The position numbers were made by a program, and so were the translations under genes. The notes beneath the pieces were generated by a model. The model saw nothing but the letters and a program-made list of their open reading frames with translations, did not search any database and was not told where the DNA came from. From Phycomyces nitens (taxonomy: Eukaryota > Mucoromycota > Mucoromycetes > Mucorales > Phycomycetaceae), in contig JAHRBC010000005.1 in NCBI GenBank assembly GCA_022702545.1, positions 806,001 through 870,000 on the forward strand: a DNA stretch of 64,000 bases, given 5' to 3'. Shown in pieces: positions 37,462-49,449 of the stretch. Numbering within the stretch: the stretch's first letter is position 1; the number at the start of each line of letters is the position of its first letter.

Positions 37462-38903
37462 TCGATTGCTGGATTGTGATTGAATGACAACAAATTGATG
37501 GCTTGCTTTTTTCTTTTTTATGTTCTCCTTTCTCTTGGTTTATTTCGTTTATTTTTGTTGGGAAGCAACACAAGTGTTACGCCCCTCACTAAAGACAATC
37601 CAAGTTCAGTTACTGCCCAGTGTAAATCCCTGTCCTACACTCGGCAATGAAAATCCCAAGGCTCGTAATATGACTGGCCAAAGCGAATGGTACATTTCAT
37701 AGTGATTTGCGATGTTTTAAAATACTGAAGTCAGAGCGACTGGGCGATGGGAAGAAAAAGATTATCCAAAAAAACAAAAACAAAAAACAAAAGGATGAAA
37801 TCTGCACCCATTTCTTAGCCCTGCCAACAGTCAATTGGCAATGGATAGAGAAGTGTATGTGTCGTCTGGAAAGCCTAGCAAGACGAGGTACAATGCACAA
37901 GGTGGTACATTCAGATCAGTAGACATGAATGGAAAACGAGCACCAAGAGCCAATTTAACCCTGCCAGGCCATACTTATTAAAAAAAAGCGATCGTAATAA
38001 GCTGCTGTAACACAAGCTGGCTATGCATTCCTGGGTATTTTGAACAAAAACAAGCCTCCGAGGCCAGGTATATTACTAAATAATACCAAAAATACGTCTT
38101 ATGCACTTTGGAGCGTCGGTTTGTATTCTTAAAACAGCATCTTGAGTTCAAATGCGGACATTAGTATTATTATTATTATTATCATTTTGCAAATATTGAA
38201 CTTGGACACCATAATCTATGCCAACTGTGGATGCCTATAGTTTTAAAGCCTGATATTATTTGTAAAGAACTCGAGGAATCAAGACTTGTATTCTTCAATT
38301 GCGGGTTTTATAGAATCGTATCAATGCTTTCATTTATTGCTTTTAAGCATTGGTATCCACAACCCATTGATTCTGAGCAAGATACTCGATTTATGTATTA
38401 AAAAAAACCTTTTTTTTTTGTATAGTTTACACTCAAGCAATCTTATGTGATACGGATCAAGACCAATATTGTAGCACATGTTTTGATTGTGATCAAAAGG
38501 AGCACTTGGAAAGACAGAGCATATATACTCCTCGTATATTTGAAGCTGACAAAGAGGGTACAATTATTATCAAAAAAGAAAGATCTCTAACTATTTTGTT
38601 ATCTATCTGTTTGACTTGGAAAAGAGAACCCCCCCACAGTCAAAAATAATAATATTCCAACCTGCATATATTATAAGGATTTTGCAATTTTGCTCTAGTT
38701 TATTGCTATCGAGCAGAAATCTATTATATATTTCATAGCTGCTAAACTATTCTAATACCAAAGAAACATTAAAGATTCTTGCAAGGTAAATATGGGATAG
38801 GATGCCTCTTGGTATTACAAGAGTGTTGTTTATTAACAGAAGAATAGTATAGTGGCTTACATTTTCATTAGTCTAGTGCAAATGTGTATGTATGTACGTA
38901 CGT
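37462..38903. other. Intergenic region, no recognisable gene
   Basis: About 1.4 kb upstream of the MIT-domain gene, including its promoter. Mostly AT-rich with homopolymers and an (ATT)n run near 38165-38185. The 71-codon plus-strand frame at 37707-37922 shows no motif. A (GTAT)n-type microsatellite lies at 38886-38912. Confidence 0.45.
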
Positions 38904-39171
38904 ATGTATGTGTTTAAGCTGTTCCTGGGATGTTGGTCTGCCATAAAGTGGCAAAGAGCAAGAGACTGGTTGCGGAGATTATACTTTACTCGATATAGAA
39001 ATGTGCTGTTCAGAATTTTCAAGGATTCATATACGCAGACAGTGAAGGAAGAGGTTAGATAAATATGGGGATGAGCGGATTGAATTGAGCCCACTTGACT
39101 CTATATTTGTTGTATAGGTGACCAGCTACGACAAATATATCCAGGAGCAGGTCATTCCTGAGCAATCATAA
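38904..39171 (+). CDS. Possible small two-exon gene or gene remnant, 67 aa
   Basis: Two exons, 38904-39053 and 39118-39171, join in frame through a GT-AG intron and give a basic N-terminal part (KWQRARDWLRRLYFTRYRN) followed by SYTQTVKEEVTSYDKY and a stop. The frame continuity across the intron suggests real or formerly real coding. The ATG lies inside a microsatellite, so the true 5' end may be further upstream or lost. The segment directly abuts an IS630-like relic. It could be the 3' end of a gene truncated by that insertion. Function unknown. Confidence 0.3.
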
Positions 39172-39179
39172 GCATAACC

Positions 39180-40270
39180 GCCGATCGACATCAACAAACA
39201 ATTGCAACAGCAACAGAAAATCATGCTGTTTATCGCATGCATTCATATGTCGTAGAAGCTGTGGTGGTATAGTACATCTCCAAGCCCTCATACACCTCTA
39301 TTGCCAACATAGCTGCAAAATTCGATGTTAATGCTCGCTCTGTTCAGCGATGGGTTGTCAAATTTCGAGAGCAAGGTGATGAAGATGTGGCAGTCACAAA
39401 AAAGACTGGTAGAAAGCCAAAACTAGGCAAAGTTCACAAGCAACTCCTTGGAGGCTATTTCGAGTATGATGCCGACGCTAATCTTGCGTCCGCAGTGGAC
39501 CGACTAGCCGAGGAATTCGACGGATTGAACATTGCACCATCGACAGTACGAAAATTAATAAAAGACGACATGCAAACGACTATTTAGAAGATAGAGATGC
39601 ACTCGGAAGCGCGCGACCCATTGGAAACTGTCAACAAACGATATGAGTGAGTGAAGCATTGGACCGCAACCGACATGAACTTTAGGAAAAATTGTATCCT
39701 TGATGACGAAGCTGGGTTTACCATCAACTTGCGATGCAGCCGTAGTTGGTCCAAGGCATATTAAAAAAATGCCACATGATGCACTTGTTTTTTAAGAAAA
39801 ATAGAAAGACAAGGCATCTATCGTTAAAGTTGCAAAAAAAAACATATCCTCATCCCATACAATCTTTAGTGCAACATGTGCCATTGGTACTGATCAAAGT
39901 GTTATAAACATTTCCATGTCAAAAGGAAAGACTACTAGTCATTATGTTTGATTCTTTCTGGGTGTGATAGAGGTGTTGGACAAGTATGACACATTCAAGA
40001 ATTGCTACTTGGTCATGGCTAATGCCCTTATTCATTAGGCTAAATATATTTGTCTTTTTCATCAAGGAGCATGGCTATCGTTGTGTATACCTGCCTCCTT
40101 ACTCACCCGAGCTAAATCCTATTAAACAGTTCTGGGCACAAATAAAGAGCTTCGTGCGCCGGGGGCTGCTTGAAGCATACCACAAAGTTACTGTAACACA
40201 CCTTCAAGGCTATGCAAGACATTCAATTTCCCGCTTTGAATACTGCCTAGATAAATCTATCATTTAAGGA
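39180..40270 (+). mobile_element. IS630-like DDE transposon relic
   Basis: Plus-strand pieces in different frames show a helix-turn-helix part (IAAKFDVNARSVQRWVVKF, then VAVTKKTGRKPKLGK), a middle segment around LDDEAGF and a C-terminal segment YLPPYSPELNPIKQFWAQIK. These are the order and motifs of IS630/Tc1-superfamily DDE_3 transposases, but distinct from the two Tc1 families elsewhere in the window. Stops and frameshifts occur throughout 39560-40000, so it is inactive. Terminal repeats were not found. A matching fragment lies at 55360-55649. Confidence 0.7.
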
Positions 40271-40310
40271 TTTTACTCCAGGGAAAGTTGATTACGACTG
40301 TTTAGAATGC

Positions 40311-40916
40311 GTGTTTGTGGTTGCAAGTCGCTCCATGTTGTCAATTTTCTTTCATCATGTCACCATCAACATGGAATTCTCGTTTAATCACATTCAACCG
40401 ATTATTAGTATACACTTGACCGACTCCGATACGTGCATTGACCTCTGCACCCAGGGGTTCTCTTTCAATAACTCCACATTCCACCCGACACTAGGCATGC
40501 ATAAAGGCACCAAAATCATGCGCCTCTTCCTCACCAAGCTCCCTGCCACCCCTCGCCCTATCCTTGCGTCTCAGCTTATATCCATACTCTTTAACTTTGG
40601 CACAGTTCGCGAACTTGGACACAATACCCTGTGCGTTTTTCCGAATAGCACTGGATACGCCTACCTCGAACCCCCACCCAACTCTGATCGGTCTCTAGCC
40701 CGGATATCTTACAAAATCCCCTACGACGATCACTATAGTTTCTTTTTGGCCACCTGGACACGAATGGGAGCCCATTGTACCTTCTGTAAAGCCATGGGAC
40801 ACGGTAGTGAGTCGTGTACAGTACGTCCCACAGACTCCCACCACTGTTACACGTGTGGCGAAATGTGTTATGAATTGGTAACGAACTGTCCAAAAACCAA
40901 TCATTTTGGCGTTTGA
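40311..40916 (+). pseudogene. LINE ORF1-like (gag) zinc-knuckle fragment
   Basis: An open frame of 201 codons with the same architecture as the LINE ORF1 at 47968-49434: a segment like RLFLTKLP...FNFGTVRELG, a linker, then CTFCKAMGHGSESC, which is a C-x2-C-x4-H-x4-C knuckle, and a second, degenerate cysteine cluster CYTCGEMC. It has no following ORF2 and stops at 40916, so it is a stranded fragment of another element. Orientation is opposite to the nearby DIRS and LINE. Confidence 0.6.
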
Positions 40917-41135
40917 AACGTAGGTTTAAAATAGGTAAATTGAATTCCCACAATTCTAAGCTGTATCATTGGCTGACAGAGATTTTCTTACTTTAAAGGG
41001 AAACGAAACTCCCTGGGTGTGTTTTGTTCACGAAATAACGTTTCAGCCAATAGCAGTTGTTGATGAGACTTATATCTCTTTTTAATCTCAAAAATCTTTG
41101 GTGGTGTTGGTGGTGTCTCCATTATCTGGGTAGTA

Positions 41136-41227
41136 GGAGACTCTTGTCGTGTTACCATAATTTCTTTATTTGGACGAATATTCAGAAATAAAAACTAAAG
41201 AATTTAATTCTATGATATTCATCATTC
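41136..41227. repeat. DIRS inverted terminal repeat, low-coordinate end
   Basis: Shares GGAGACTCTTG, TGTTACCAT and a run of about 45 bases (beginning ATTCAGAAATAAAAACTAAA) in inverted orientation with 50821-50892. This end carries about 19 extra bases between the TTACCAT and ATTCAG blocks. Confidence 0.85.
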
Positions 41228-41277
41228 GCTGAGCTAAGGTATACATATTGCAAATGGGAAAGGGTGGGTGGGCCTAG

Positions 41278-41307
41278 CAAGAGTCTCCTCCTACTCAGTT
41301 AATGGAG
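41278..41307. repeat. DIRS internal complementary region
   Basis: Begins CAAGAGTCTCCT and ends AATGGAG. It is the reverse complement of 41117-41146 with about four mismatches in 30. It sits between the recombinase stop and the terminal repeat, the expected place for the region thought to template circle closure in DIRS replication. Confidence 0.8.
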
Positions 41308-41344
41308 ATAGGCTATCGGCCTTTGGCCTCAACCAAAAGAACCA

Positions 41345-42456
41345 TTATCCATTGTGAGTCGGAGACTCTTGCTGTGTCTCCAGAGAAGATCGCGAGCAAG
41401 GAATTGGCATGTTTGAAAGGTTTTCCTGAGTATGGCGAGAGAGACGATAAAATGAGTCGAAGACTTTCGACGAATCCCATGATCCATAAGTGAGTATATC
41501 GCCAATAAAGGCTCCAGAAGATAGGGCAACGAAAGGACCAAGGGCGCGGGTCTTGGGGCGGGCAGAACCAGGGGGACGAGGCATGAGGTCCATAATAGAC
41601 TTGATGTGGTTGTTGATCCTGCCACGGTGGATGAATTTGCCATGGGAACGCACATCGTGGACAAGACAATGGATCGTTCGGGAGGAGATGACAGGGTGTG
41701 TCTCCGGACAAGGGGTGGTAGCAATCCGTGACTTATACGACGTATAAGCCTGGACAGGACAAAGAAGGGGATCCTGATGGGGCTGGATGACGACCATACG
41801 TTCAATGCGTTGACCCAGGCGTCGTTCTTTGGGTCCAGCGATGTCCAAGAGTAGTGAGCCATAGGTAGTATATGAACGGAGGTCATCGATACGTGCGATG
41901 TCAGATGGACGAAGGAAACCACATATAGCTAAGAGCCACCACAGTTTATGGGTCAAGGTTATGGGGTCCAAGGAGTCGTTGGGACCAAGAAAGTGGAAAT
42001 AGCCGATGATAGGTGAAATATCATGTGAAGGGCGGTCGAAGGAACGAATCGACTGGCTGTTCAGGGCCTTAAGAATTCGCGGAAAACAGGATCAGAGATA
42101 ATGGCATCCGGGTTATCATAAAGACCCAAAAGGGCCGAGCGGTAGTTGGAACAAGTAGACGGGAGCCATTTCCGTTCAGTGTATCCATGAGCAAGGAAGT
42201 CGACTAGGACGGAAGGGTTGGGTATAAAGGGATCCAGGCTCTGTTGGTGTGTCCAAGTAATGAATTCTCGTTTGATGTGAGAGTAAGAGCGACGAGAGGA
42301 AATGCAGTCAGGGTACAAGATGATGGTGGAGGCAACTGAGTCTACGCCAGCCTCTGAAAGTCGTCGCTTCTTATATGCCACGCGATCAAAGACCAATGTA
42401 AATTCTTGCTGAGGATGTTCGCAACGTTTGCCGGAGCAGGGAGGACCATATGGCAA
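41345..42456 (-). pseudogene. DIRS tyrosine recombinase, frameshifted
   Basis: Two minus-strand frames: 42061-42456 with the N-terminal core-binding region (REFITWTHQQSLDPF, RSALLGLYDNP), then 41345-41971 with the catalytic region. The latter has the first catalytic Arg segment CGFLRPSDIARID, the PKTRALGPFVALSSGAF block and the terminal tyrosine in SSKVFDSFYRLSRHT. This pattern matches DIRS/Ngaro recombinases rather than phage or Crypton types. The ORF is broken by at least one frameshift near 42000-42060 and could not make a full protein. Confidence 0.82.
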
Positions 42457-42652
42457 GGGATTGGAAGAGGCGGAGAGTGAGACAGGCGGAGGAGGTTAGG
42501 GAACCACATTACACTCGGTCAGTTCGGGGTGATTAGTGTTGTGGATGGCTTGTCCAAGAGGAGTTTCTGTAGCACCTGAGGAATCAGATTCCACGGTGGA
42601 CATAGGTAGATTATCGTCCATGATGTCCAACTCACAGATGGGGCATCCGTAG

Positions 42653-43938
42653 CTATGGCCTGAGGGTCCCACTTTCACGACATGTACCGGGGTAAGTGGT
42701 GGTTGAGGTGGGAGGCAAAGCAGTCGACTTTGTGGGGACCCCAAAGAGATTCCAAATGTTGAAAAAAAAAAAAGGTGAAATCGTCCATTCCAATTGGGTC
42801 TGTAACTGACAAGAGGGTGGATCAGTTGGAGTTAGAGGGAAAGGAACGTGGGCCAAACATATGTAGGTGTGCGTAGAAAGACAATGATTCAATAGGCTAG
42901 TGGTCAAGGACAAAAGAGTGTCCAAGCACGTACTGCCAAAGTGATTGACATATGCAATTGTAGTCATGTTGTTAGCGTAAATGCACAAAGTGTGGCCCTG
43001 GAGTTGTGGCAGCTGCACTGCACAAAGGATAGTGAGGAGCTCCAGATAGTTGATGTGGTAGGAAGCTTCAGTAGGGATCCAGGTCCCAGAGATAGTCATG
43101 TTATTGAACACAATCCCCCAACCGGTATTAGATGTGTCTGTGTAGACTTCGAAGTCGGGGGTTTCGGGTAGGAAGGATAGGTCGTTCCAATGTTGCAAGT
43201 GATTGATCCACCAAGGCAGTTCCGGTTTGGCTGGAGAGAAAAGAAAGATTGGATCTGTCCAGAGAAGACCATGGTGGAGGGCTTGATTCCACATTTTTAT
43301 CAGTTGTCTGGTCTGGAGGTGGGCAGGGAGGATAGCCAATGTAGTGGCTTGTGGTTTGGACGGAGGAATGTTTAGAGTCATATTGCAAGAATTGATCTCA
43401 AAACCCATATGTTGGATGGTTTGTGTGGGGGTGAGATGAAACTTGGACAATTTGACCAGGAAACCGAGAGAGAGCAACTTGTCCATCACACGTTGAGTGT
43501 GTGACACGGATTGAGATGGAGTTCGCGCTATGGTGATGAGATCGTACAAGTAAGCCAAAACTGGTATCCATTGACGGCGAGCCCAACGGAGAACGGGACG
43601 GACCATCTTGGTAAAGACCAAAGGCGACAGAGACATTACAAAAGGGAGCACACGAAACTAGTGTGTCTTATCCTTCCATGTGAATTGAAGGTACTTCTGG
43701 GACAAACGTTGAATGAGAACGTGGAGAAATGCATCCTGGAGATCAATGCTGGTCGGATAATCGTTGGGGACCATCATGCGACACACCTGTTGGATGGATT
43801 CCATCTTGAAGTGCTGAGGAAGGATAAACCGGTTGAGAGGTTGGAGTTTTAGGACGGGACTGAGGTCTCCTGTATTTTTTGGAACGAGAAACAGACGGGA
43901 TTGGAAGCCTAGGTGGCGAACCTCGTCGATCGCCTTCT
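42653..43938 (-). pseudogene. DIRS reverse transcriptase/RNase H, 3' portion
   Basis: Minus-strand coding with RT segments (LQPLNRFILPQHFKMES, SIDLQDAFLHV) leading to YLYDLITIARTPSQS, where the usual YxDD active site reads YLYD. The RNase H domain starts VYTDTSNTGWG, with YLELLTILCAV following. A TAG stop lies just ahead of the 42653-43651 frame at the point where the family has a tyrosine. The gene is cut at 43939-43954 by the large LINE; its 5' part resumes at 49450. Confidence 0.8.
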
Positions 43939-43954
43939 TGCACAGAAGGGAGAT

Positions 43955-46900
43955 TTTTTTTTTTTTTTGTATGAGACAAGATTTATTGGATTGCCCAAAA
44001 AAAACAGGTCTTACTTCCTATGGAGGAGAGGTAGGTGCCTGGGGAGATATTGATGCACACATAAATGTGTGGGAAGCTAATGCAAGTATATACGGTAGGA
44101 AATTTACATAAGGGTTATATGAGGAAAAAGTTAGGAGGCATAAGAAGAAAGTATATCATAGGCATAAAATCGAGAGGTGGAGAGGACTAGTCAAGAAGGT
44201 GGGATGAAGAAAACAAGGAATGGAGGGTCTTGTCCACCGAGTCACTCACGTGGACAGGAGTAAAAGGAATGTTGTCAAAAACTTGTCTCCAGTAGGCTTT
44301 CCAGACTGCAGCCAAGACTCCATCCAGTACATGGTAAGAGTCAATAGAAGGGGAGGATGGAGGGAGATCGAGGGCATATAAGGCGCGAAGGAGTGTAGAT
44401 GGACTGTTAGGAGGTTGGGGCAGCCATCGTGGCAATGTCAAGGTCCAAACCCGCCAAACAAGAGGACATTCGGCAAGTAGGTGGTCGGTAGTTTGATTAG
44501 GGTGGCCACATAGACGGCACTCGGGAGACACAACAAGGTCAGGGCTAATGGCATGTAGGACGGACGCAGAGGAAAGGGAGTTATGAAGGATACGATACCA
44601 TATGTTGCGGGTGGCAGTAGACAAGGTTAAAGACCAAAAGAATTTCCATTGAGAAGGTGATAAACGAGAGGCAGTATGGCGAGGGCGTGGGTCTGGAGGT
44701 GGGCATAGAAGTCGAAAGGAGCGTGTGGAGAGCTTTAGTTCTCGGAGGGAACAGGAAAAGGACATGGAAATGGGCATAAGATCAAACTCGCCATAAGAAC
44801 CGTCATGGGAAGCATCCGGATGGGAGGGGGAGACATAGAGTGGAAAAAAAAGGGCGTAGAACATCAGTGTGCGTGTCAATATATCGGAAGAATTTGTTGA
44901 CGATGACAGGATTGTTTGGGCGGTTGGATGGCAGGCGCCGAGAGAAACAACGGATGATGGGATCGTAGAGAAAGGCATCAGAGACCAGCAGCTGGTGAAA
45001 GCGAGAAGTAGGAAGGAACGTAGTATGGGGTATAGGGAGACATACAGCGTTGAGAGGGAAAGAAATACATGTAGCAAAAGAGAGAGAAGAAGGTATGTCG
45101 AATGAAGGTAGTTTATTATAAGCAGAGAAAAGTAAAGAGAGTGCAGAAGGGTAAGGAAAAGTACCTTTTCTACTATTAGGAAAAAAGAAAAAGAAAGTGG
45201 GATCAAGTGTCCGGAAAGGCGAATCGAAAGAATACATAGAAATATGGGCTCGCAACCAACGACTAGGGATGGAGAGAGTGGTAGGTGCAGAACGAAGGAG
45301 AGGAAGAAGCCAACGCAGTTGGAGAGTATATTGTTGGGCAGCAGGGTCAAGAAGACCGAGTCCGCCAGCAGACCGAGGGAGACATAATGTAGCATACTTT
45401 ACCCGTGGAAACATGCGGTGCATGACAAACTTACCGATAATGGACCGGAGAGATGTAAAAAAGGATAGGGGGAACCAGACAAGACGTAGGACATGCCATA
45501 GGCGAGAAAGCAAAAGAGAATTAATAATTGTGGCGCGCCCACGGATAGAAAGATAACGCTGCGAGTGTATATGTGTAGATGAGCGTACAGCATTGAGGAG
45601 TTTGGCGCCAAAGGCATCGCGTTGAGCAATGGTGTGAATTAGAGGGTAACCTAAATAAATGGCAGGTGAAGGAGATGTACGATCATACCAGGAGGAGATC
45701 CCAACGGACTGGAGGGGATCTTCCATTCTGGAAGTGGCGAACCTGATAGAGAGAGAGCATGAGTTTTGTGCATATTGACCTTGGCATTAGATGCTAGGCC
45801 GTAGGTGTGGAGATGTGCGCTCAGCCGGTAGAGATCATCGGGATCCTTGAGAAAGGCGAGGAAATCATCAGCATATGCGAGCACTTTGAGACACGTTGAA
45901 GGGGCGGAGCGTGGAATAGTATATCCTTGGAAAAGAGGATCATCCAGTATACGAAGAAGTAAAGGCTCAAGGACAAAGTTGAAAAGGACAGGTGAGAGTG
46001 GGTCTCCTTGACGTAAACCGCGAGATTGAAGGACAGGAGAAGATATATGTCCGTTGACATTGAAACGTACACGGGTCGTGAAGAATAGAGAGGTGATAGA
46101 AGTGACAAAGGATGGTGGAAAGCCATATCGAAGGAGGACTTGGTGAAGGTATTGGGGATGGACGCGGTCATAGGCTTTTTCCTGATCGAGAAGGACACCA
46201 ATAGCGGTTGAGGAGTTCTTGGAAGCTTGTTCCATAACCAATTTGACCAAGAGACCATTGTCAGCAATGAATCGAGAAGGAAGGAATCCAGTTTGGTATG
46301 GGTTAAGGACAGTATGTGCAACTGGTGCCATGCGAGCATTAAGGATCCGAGTAAATACTTTGGCATCGCAGTTAATGAGAGCAATCGGGCGCCAGTTACG
46401 GAGGAGGGACAGATCACCTTTTTGGCAAGAGCCGCACACAAGTATCTGTCCAGGAGGAGGGAAAGATAGAGTGGATGAGAGCATCGTTGTATACTCGTGT
46501 AATTAAGGAAGCATAAAGAGGATGTTGGAAAAGAATAGCTAAAAGAACGTAAGGCAAACCATCTGGACCAGGGCTACTAGGTTGTGGAGCCCGAGAGACA
46601 CTATACTGAATTTCATCTAAAGCAAAAGGAGTGGTGAGTTGGTCTTGTTGTTCGGATGTAATTTTGCGGGAAGGAGAGATGGAGGATAGTAGCTGATCTA
46701 CAGCTAATTCGTCAATGGGATCTGGTGAAAAGAGGGATGAATAGAATGCTGTGGTGGCATCCATCATAGTATCGGGTGTGGTGCATAGTACGTTTGTATC
46801 AGGATGTTGGAGGAGGCATATTTTGTTGCTGTGTTCGAGTGGCAATGGCTCTCTTGAGATAACCTGCAGATTTCTCCCCATGTTCTCTCCACTTAAGTCC

Positions 46901-49433
46901 AGCTCGAAGGGCAGCAGTATCAACAATTTCTTGTTGAATAGCAGCAATTTGTTGATCATATTTTGGAAGGAGGTGAAGGCGGGCAGCTAGAATGGGCTTA
47001 GAGCGCAAGAATCGGCTACGTTTGCTCTGAAGTGATTTGAGAAGTTTGGTGCGATACGCAACATACCGACCACTGAACTTTTTCGCTGTCTTTATCATTG
47101 TAGCTTTAACTTTCTCCCACTGACATTGTGGATCATCCAAGGAAAGGAGAGGAAAGAGGCGAGTGAGTGAGGAGTTGAGGGCAGAAAGGAATACGGGATT
47201 AGAGGCAAGGGCAGGATGAGCGCGCCAAAGACCACGTCCTTTCTCAGATATACCAAGAGAGATAGTGGTTTGAAGCAGAGCATGATCTGTCCACAGAGGA
47301 GAAATAAACTGGACATCATGGTTGGTAATAGAAGAAGACATAGAGTAAGGGGCAAATATATAGTCTATGGTGGATGTAGAAGAACGACGGCTAAAGGTAG
47401 GGAGTGGAGTAGAGTCAAGAGATGTTTCACAGTTGACGAAAAACGAGCCAAGGTATTGTTGCCAAGAAACAGGTGCTGTGCGTAAAGAAGTAGGTTGGAG
47501 GAAAGAGAAATTAAAGTCTCCAAGGATAAATAATCGGTCCCGGATGGTGGGATTATGGAGGGCAGAAAAAGAGTGTAGGTCGGTATAAAAGGCGTGCCGG
47601 GCAGCTGGAGTGGCAGGAGCATATAAAACAAGAACATAAAAGGGGTCAAAGCTAGAAGACACATGAGTTACCTTTGCAAGAATAGCTCGATCATCTTCAG
47701 GAATTGGAATGCGTTCAAGGGAAAGGAGGGGAGAAAGAGAGACTAATCCACATCGATATGTCCAGAGCGAACTGCTGGCACGAAATTGAGTATGTATAAT
47801 TTGAGTTAAGGAAGTTGAGGCATATGTTTCTTGTAGCGCAATGATATCTGAGGAGGTTTGACGCAGGAAGCGGATAAGGTCTGAACGACGGGTGGGATCT
47901 GATATTTTTGCCAGGCTATTACAATTAAGAGTTGCAATGCTGACATTAAGGGCAAGGGCCGACATAATTATTGGGTTAATTGTGGGTTAGTACTACCCTG
48001 TGGAGGGTCAGTGGGCGGTGGAGCAGCAGCTTTCGAGCGAGTGGAAACAACTTTCCCGATTTTGGTTTGCGCCGTCTTACCTTTACGGGAGAGTTCAAGG
48101 TCTTTAAGGTATTGTCCATTCTTGCTAAGAGCAGGCAGAACCAAAGAACTTGCAGAATGTACAACTTGGTCACCAAGTGGGACAGAAAGGGAGGCTTGTG
48201 TGGCAAGATCTTTGCGGGTATTTTCTAGGTTGGTCTGTGTGGCCAGGGTTGCGGAATCAGCTACGCGTGCAAGCGCAGCATTCAAGGCAGAAATTTCAAC
48301 CTCTTTGGCAGCAATATTAGCTGCATAATCAGCAATGAGGGCGACCGCTTCTCTTTCGGCGGTCAACCGAGTTTCTAATTCTCGGGCAGCGGTTTCCTTG
48401 GCGACGGCCTCACATGCAGCAATTTCAATGTCAGCAGCCTCTTGTGCCGCAATGCGAGCAATCTCGGCATCAAGGGCATCGTCATTAGGTGTGTCCTGGT
48501 TGCGAAGGGTGGAAGCCTCAGACATTTCAACATCTGGATGGTGGTGGGTTGTCGTAGGGAAGGTTTTCCGGGGACGAGAGTTCTTTGACTGACCGCGTGG
48601 GCACTGGTCACGGACATGTCCACTCTGGTTACAGTTCCAGCATTGCCTTTTGTTTGCTGGGCTTTCAGGGCAGCTTTGGCGGTCATGGCCGTCTGCATGG
48701 CAGTATCGGCACCAGATTGGCATGGAGCTCGTGGTTGCGCGGAATCCGTCAGTGGTATCCATCCACTGAATGTTGTGGGGCATGCGAGGATATTCCTCTC
48801 CAGACTCGGTTGGGCGGATATCAAGAATGGCGTATCCTGTACCTAAAAATGTTTGGAACTTGGGTTCACGACAAATACCAACGTCAAGAACACGGCCAAA
48901 GGGGACGAGACTAGCTCGTAGACCGTAAAGTAGGTCAGGAAGATCAAAAATAGGCAAGCGTGAGAGGCGAACACGCTGAATGATAGCCCCAGTTTCTAAG
49001 CCAGAAGTGGCAAGGACAGTAGTGTTCTCGTTGGGGAAGTGGAGTCCAGTTTGACATGCTCGTTGGATGTCCATGTCGTTCTGAGGGGAGAAGTTTATCT
49101 CAAGGAGGCGACGGGGACCATCCTTGTGGAAAAGAATACAGCGGCGAGACGGATATTGGTCGTGGACCAATTCAATGAGCCCTTCTTGGGCAATCGACTT
49201 ACGGCCAGTGACATCGAAGATGACACTGCCAGGTGAACGGCCATTACGCCAAACATGAGATGGCATGACAATAACATTGTTCTCATTGCTCTGAATGGGT
49301 TGACTGTTGTGGGTTAACGATACTCGTTCTGAAGAAACAATTCGAGACCAAAGGGTATCAGACTTGGTAGGTGTTTTTCTTTGATACGGTGTGCCTTGTT
49401 CAGGCGGATCGGATATAGTAGCGGAGGAAGCCA
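43955..49433 (-). mobile_element. Near full-length non-LTR (LINE) retrotransposon
   Basis: Minus-strand element of about 5.48 kb with ORF1, ORF2, a short 3' UTR (43969-44186) and a 3' poly(A) tail, seen as a run of 15 T on the plus strand at 43954-43968. Flanked by a 15-16 bp target-site duplication, TGCACAGAAGGGAGAT, at 43939-43954 and 49434-49449. The host sequence on both sides is DIRS reverse transcriptase in the same frame, proving insertion into the DIRS. The element has an APE-type endonuclease, so belongs to an apurinic-endonuclease LINE clade. Confidence 0.92.
44187..47965 (-). pseudogene. LINE ORF2: APE endonuclease and reverse transcriptase, frameshifted
   Basis: Starts two bases after the ORF1 stop. 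Endonuclease residues are visible: LNCNSL, LQETYAS, FILGDFNFS, STSTIDYIF and WTDHALL. The RT has VLLDQEKAYDRVH, SRGLRQGDPLSP and the active site LAYADDFLAF. Near the C-terminus CRLCGHPNQTTDHLLAEC is the typical zf-RVT zinc knuckle. No RNase H domain is evident. Four frame changes are needed: near 46825, at an A5 run near 46425, near 45715, and at an A8 run near 44848. At least two are at homopolymers, so sequencing error is possible as well as decay. Confidence 0.85.
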
Positions 49434-49434
49434 T
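47968..49434 (-). CDS. LINE ORF1, RNA-binding protein with two CCHC knuckles
   Basis: An intact 488-codon frame. The middle part (RLPIFDLPDLLYGLRASLVP, FGRVLDVGICREP) looks like an RNA-recognition fold. Two zinc knuckles follow, CRYCHADGHDRQSC and CWNCNQSGHVRDQC. The C-terminal region is an Ala/Glu-rich predicted coiled coil and a basic tail. The ATG uses the base at the exact insertion boundary (49434, inside the target duplication), so either the element is 5'-truncated to this Met or its 5' UTR is absent. The intact ORF1 beside a frameshifted ORF2 suggests a fairly young insertion. Confidence 0.85.
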   Translation of the reverse strand: MASSATISDPPEQGTPYQRKTPTKSDTLWSRIVSSERVSLTHNSQPIQSNENNVIVMPSHVWRNGRSPGSVIFDVTGRKSIAQEGLIELVHDQYPSRRCILFHKDGPRRLLEINFSPQNDMDIQRACQTGLHFPNENTTVLATSGLETGAIIQRVRLSRLPIFDLPDLLYGLRASLVPFGRVLDVGICREPKFQTFLGTGYAILDIRPTESGEEYPRMPHNIQWMDTTDGFRATTSSMPIWCRYCHADGHDRQSCPESPANKRQCWNCNQSGHVRDQCPRGQSKNSRPRKTFPTTTHHHPDVEMSEASTLRNQDTPNDDALDAEIARIAAQEAADIEIAACEAVAKETAARELETRLTAEREAVALIADYAANIAAKEVEISALNAALARVADSATLATQTNLENTRKDLATQASLSVPLGDQVVHSASSLVLPALSKNGQYLKDLELSRKGKTAQTKIGKVVSTRSKAAAPPPTDPPQGSTNPQLTQ

Positions 49435-49449
49435 GCACAGAAGGGAGAT

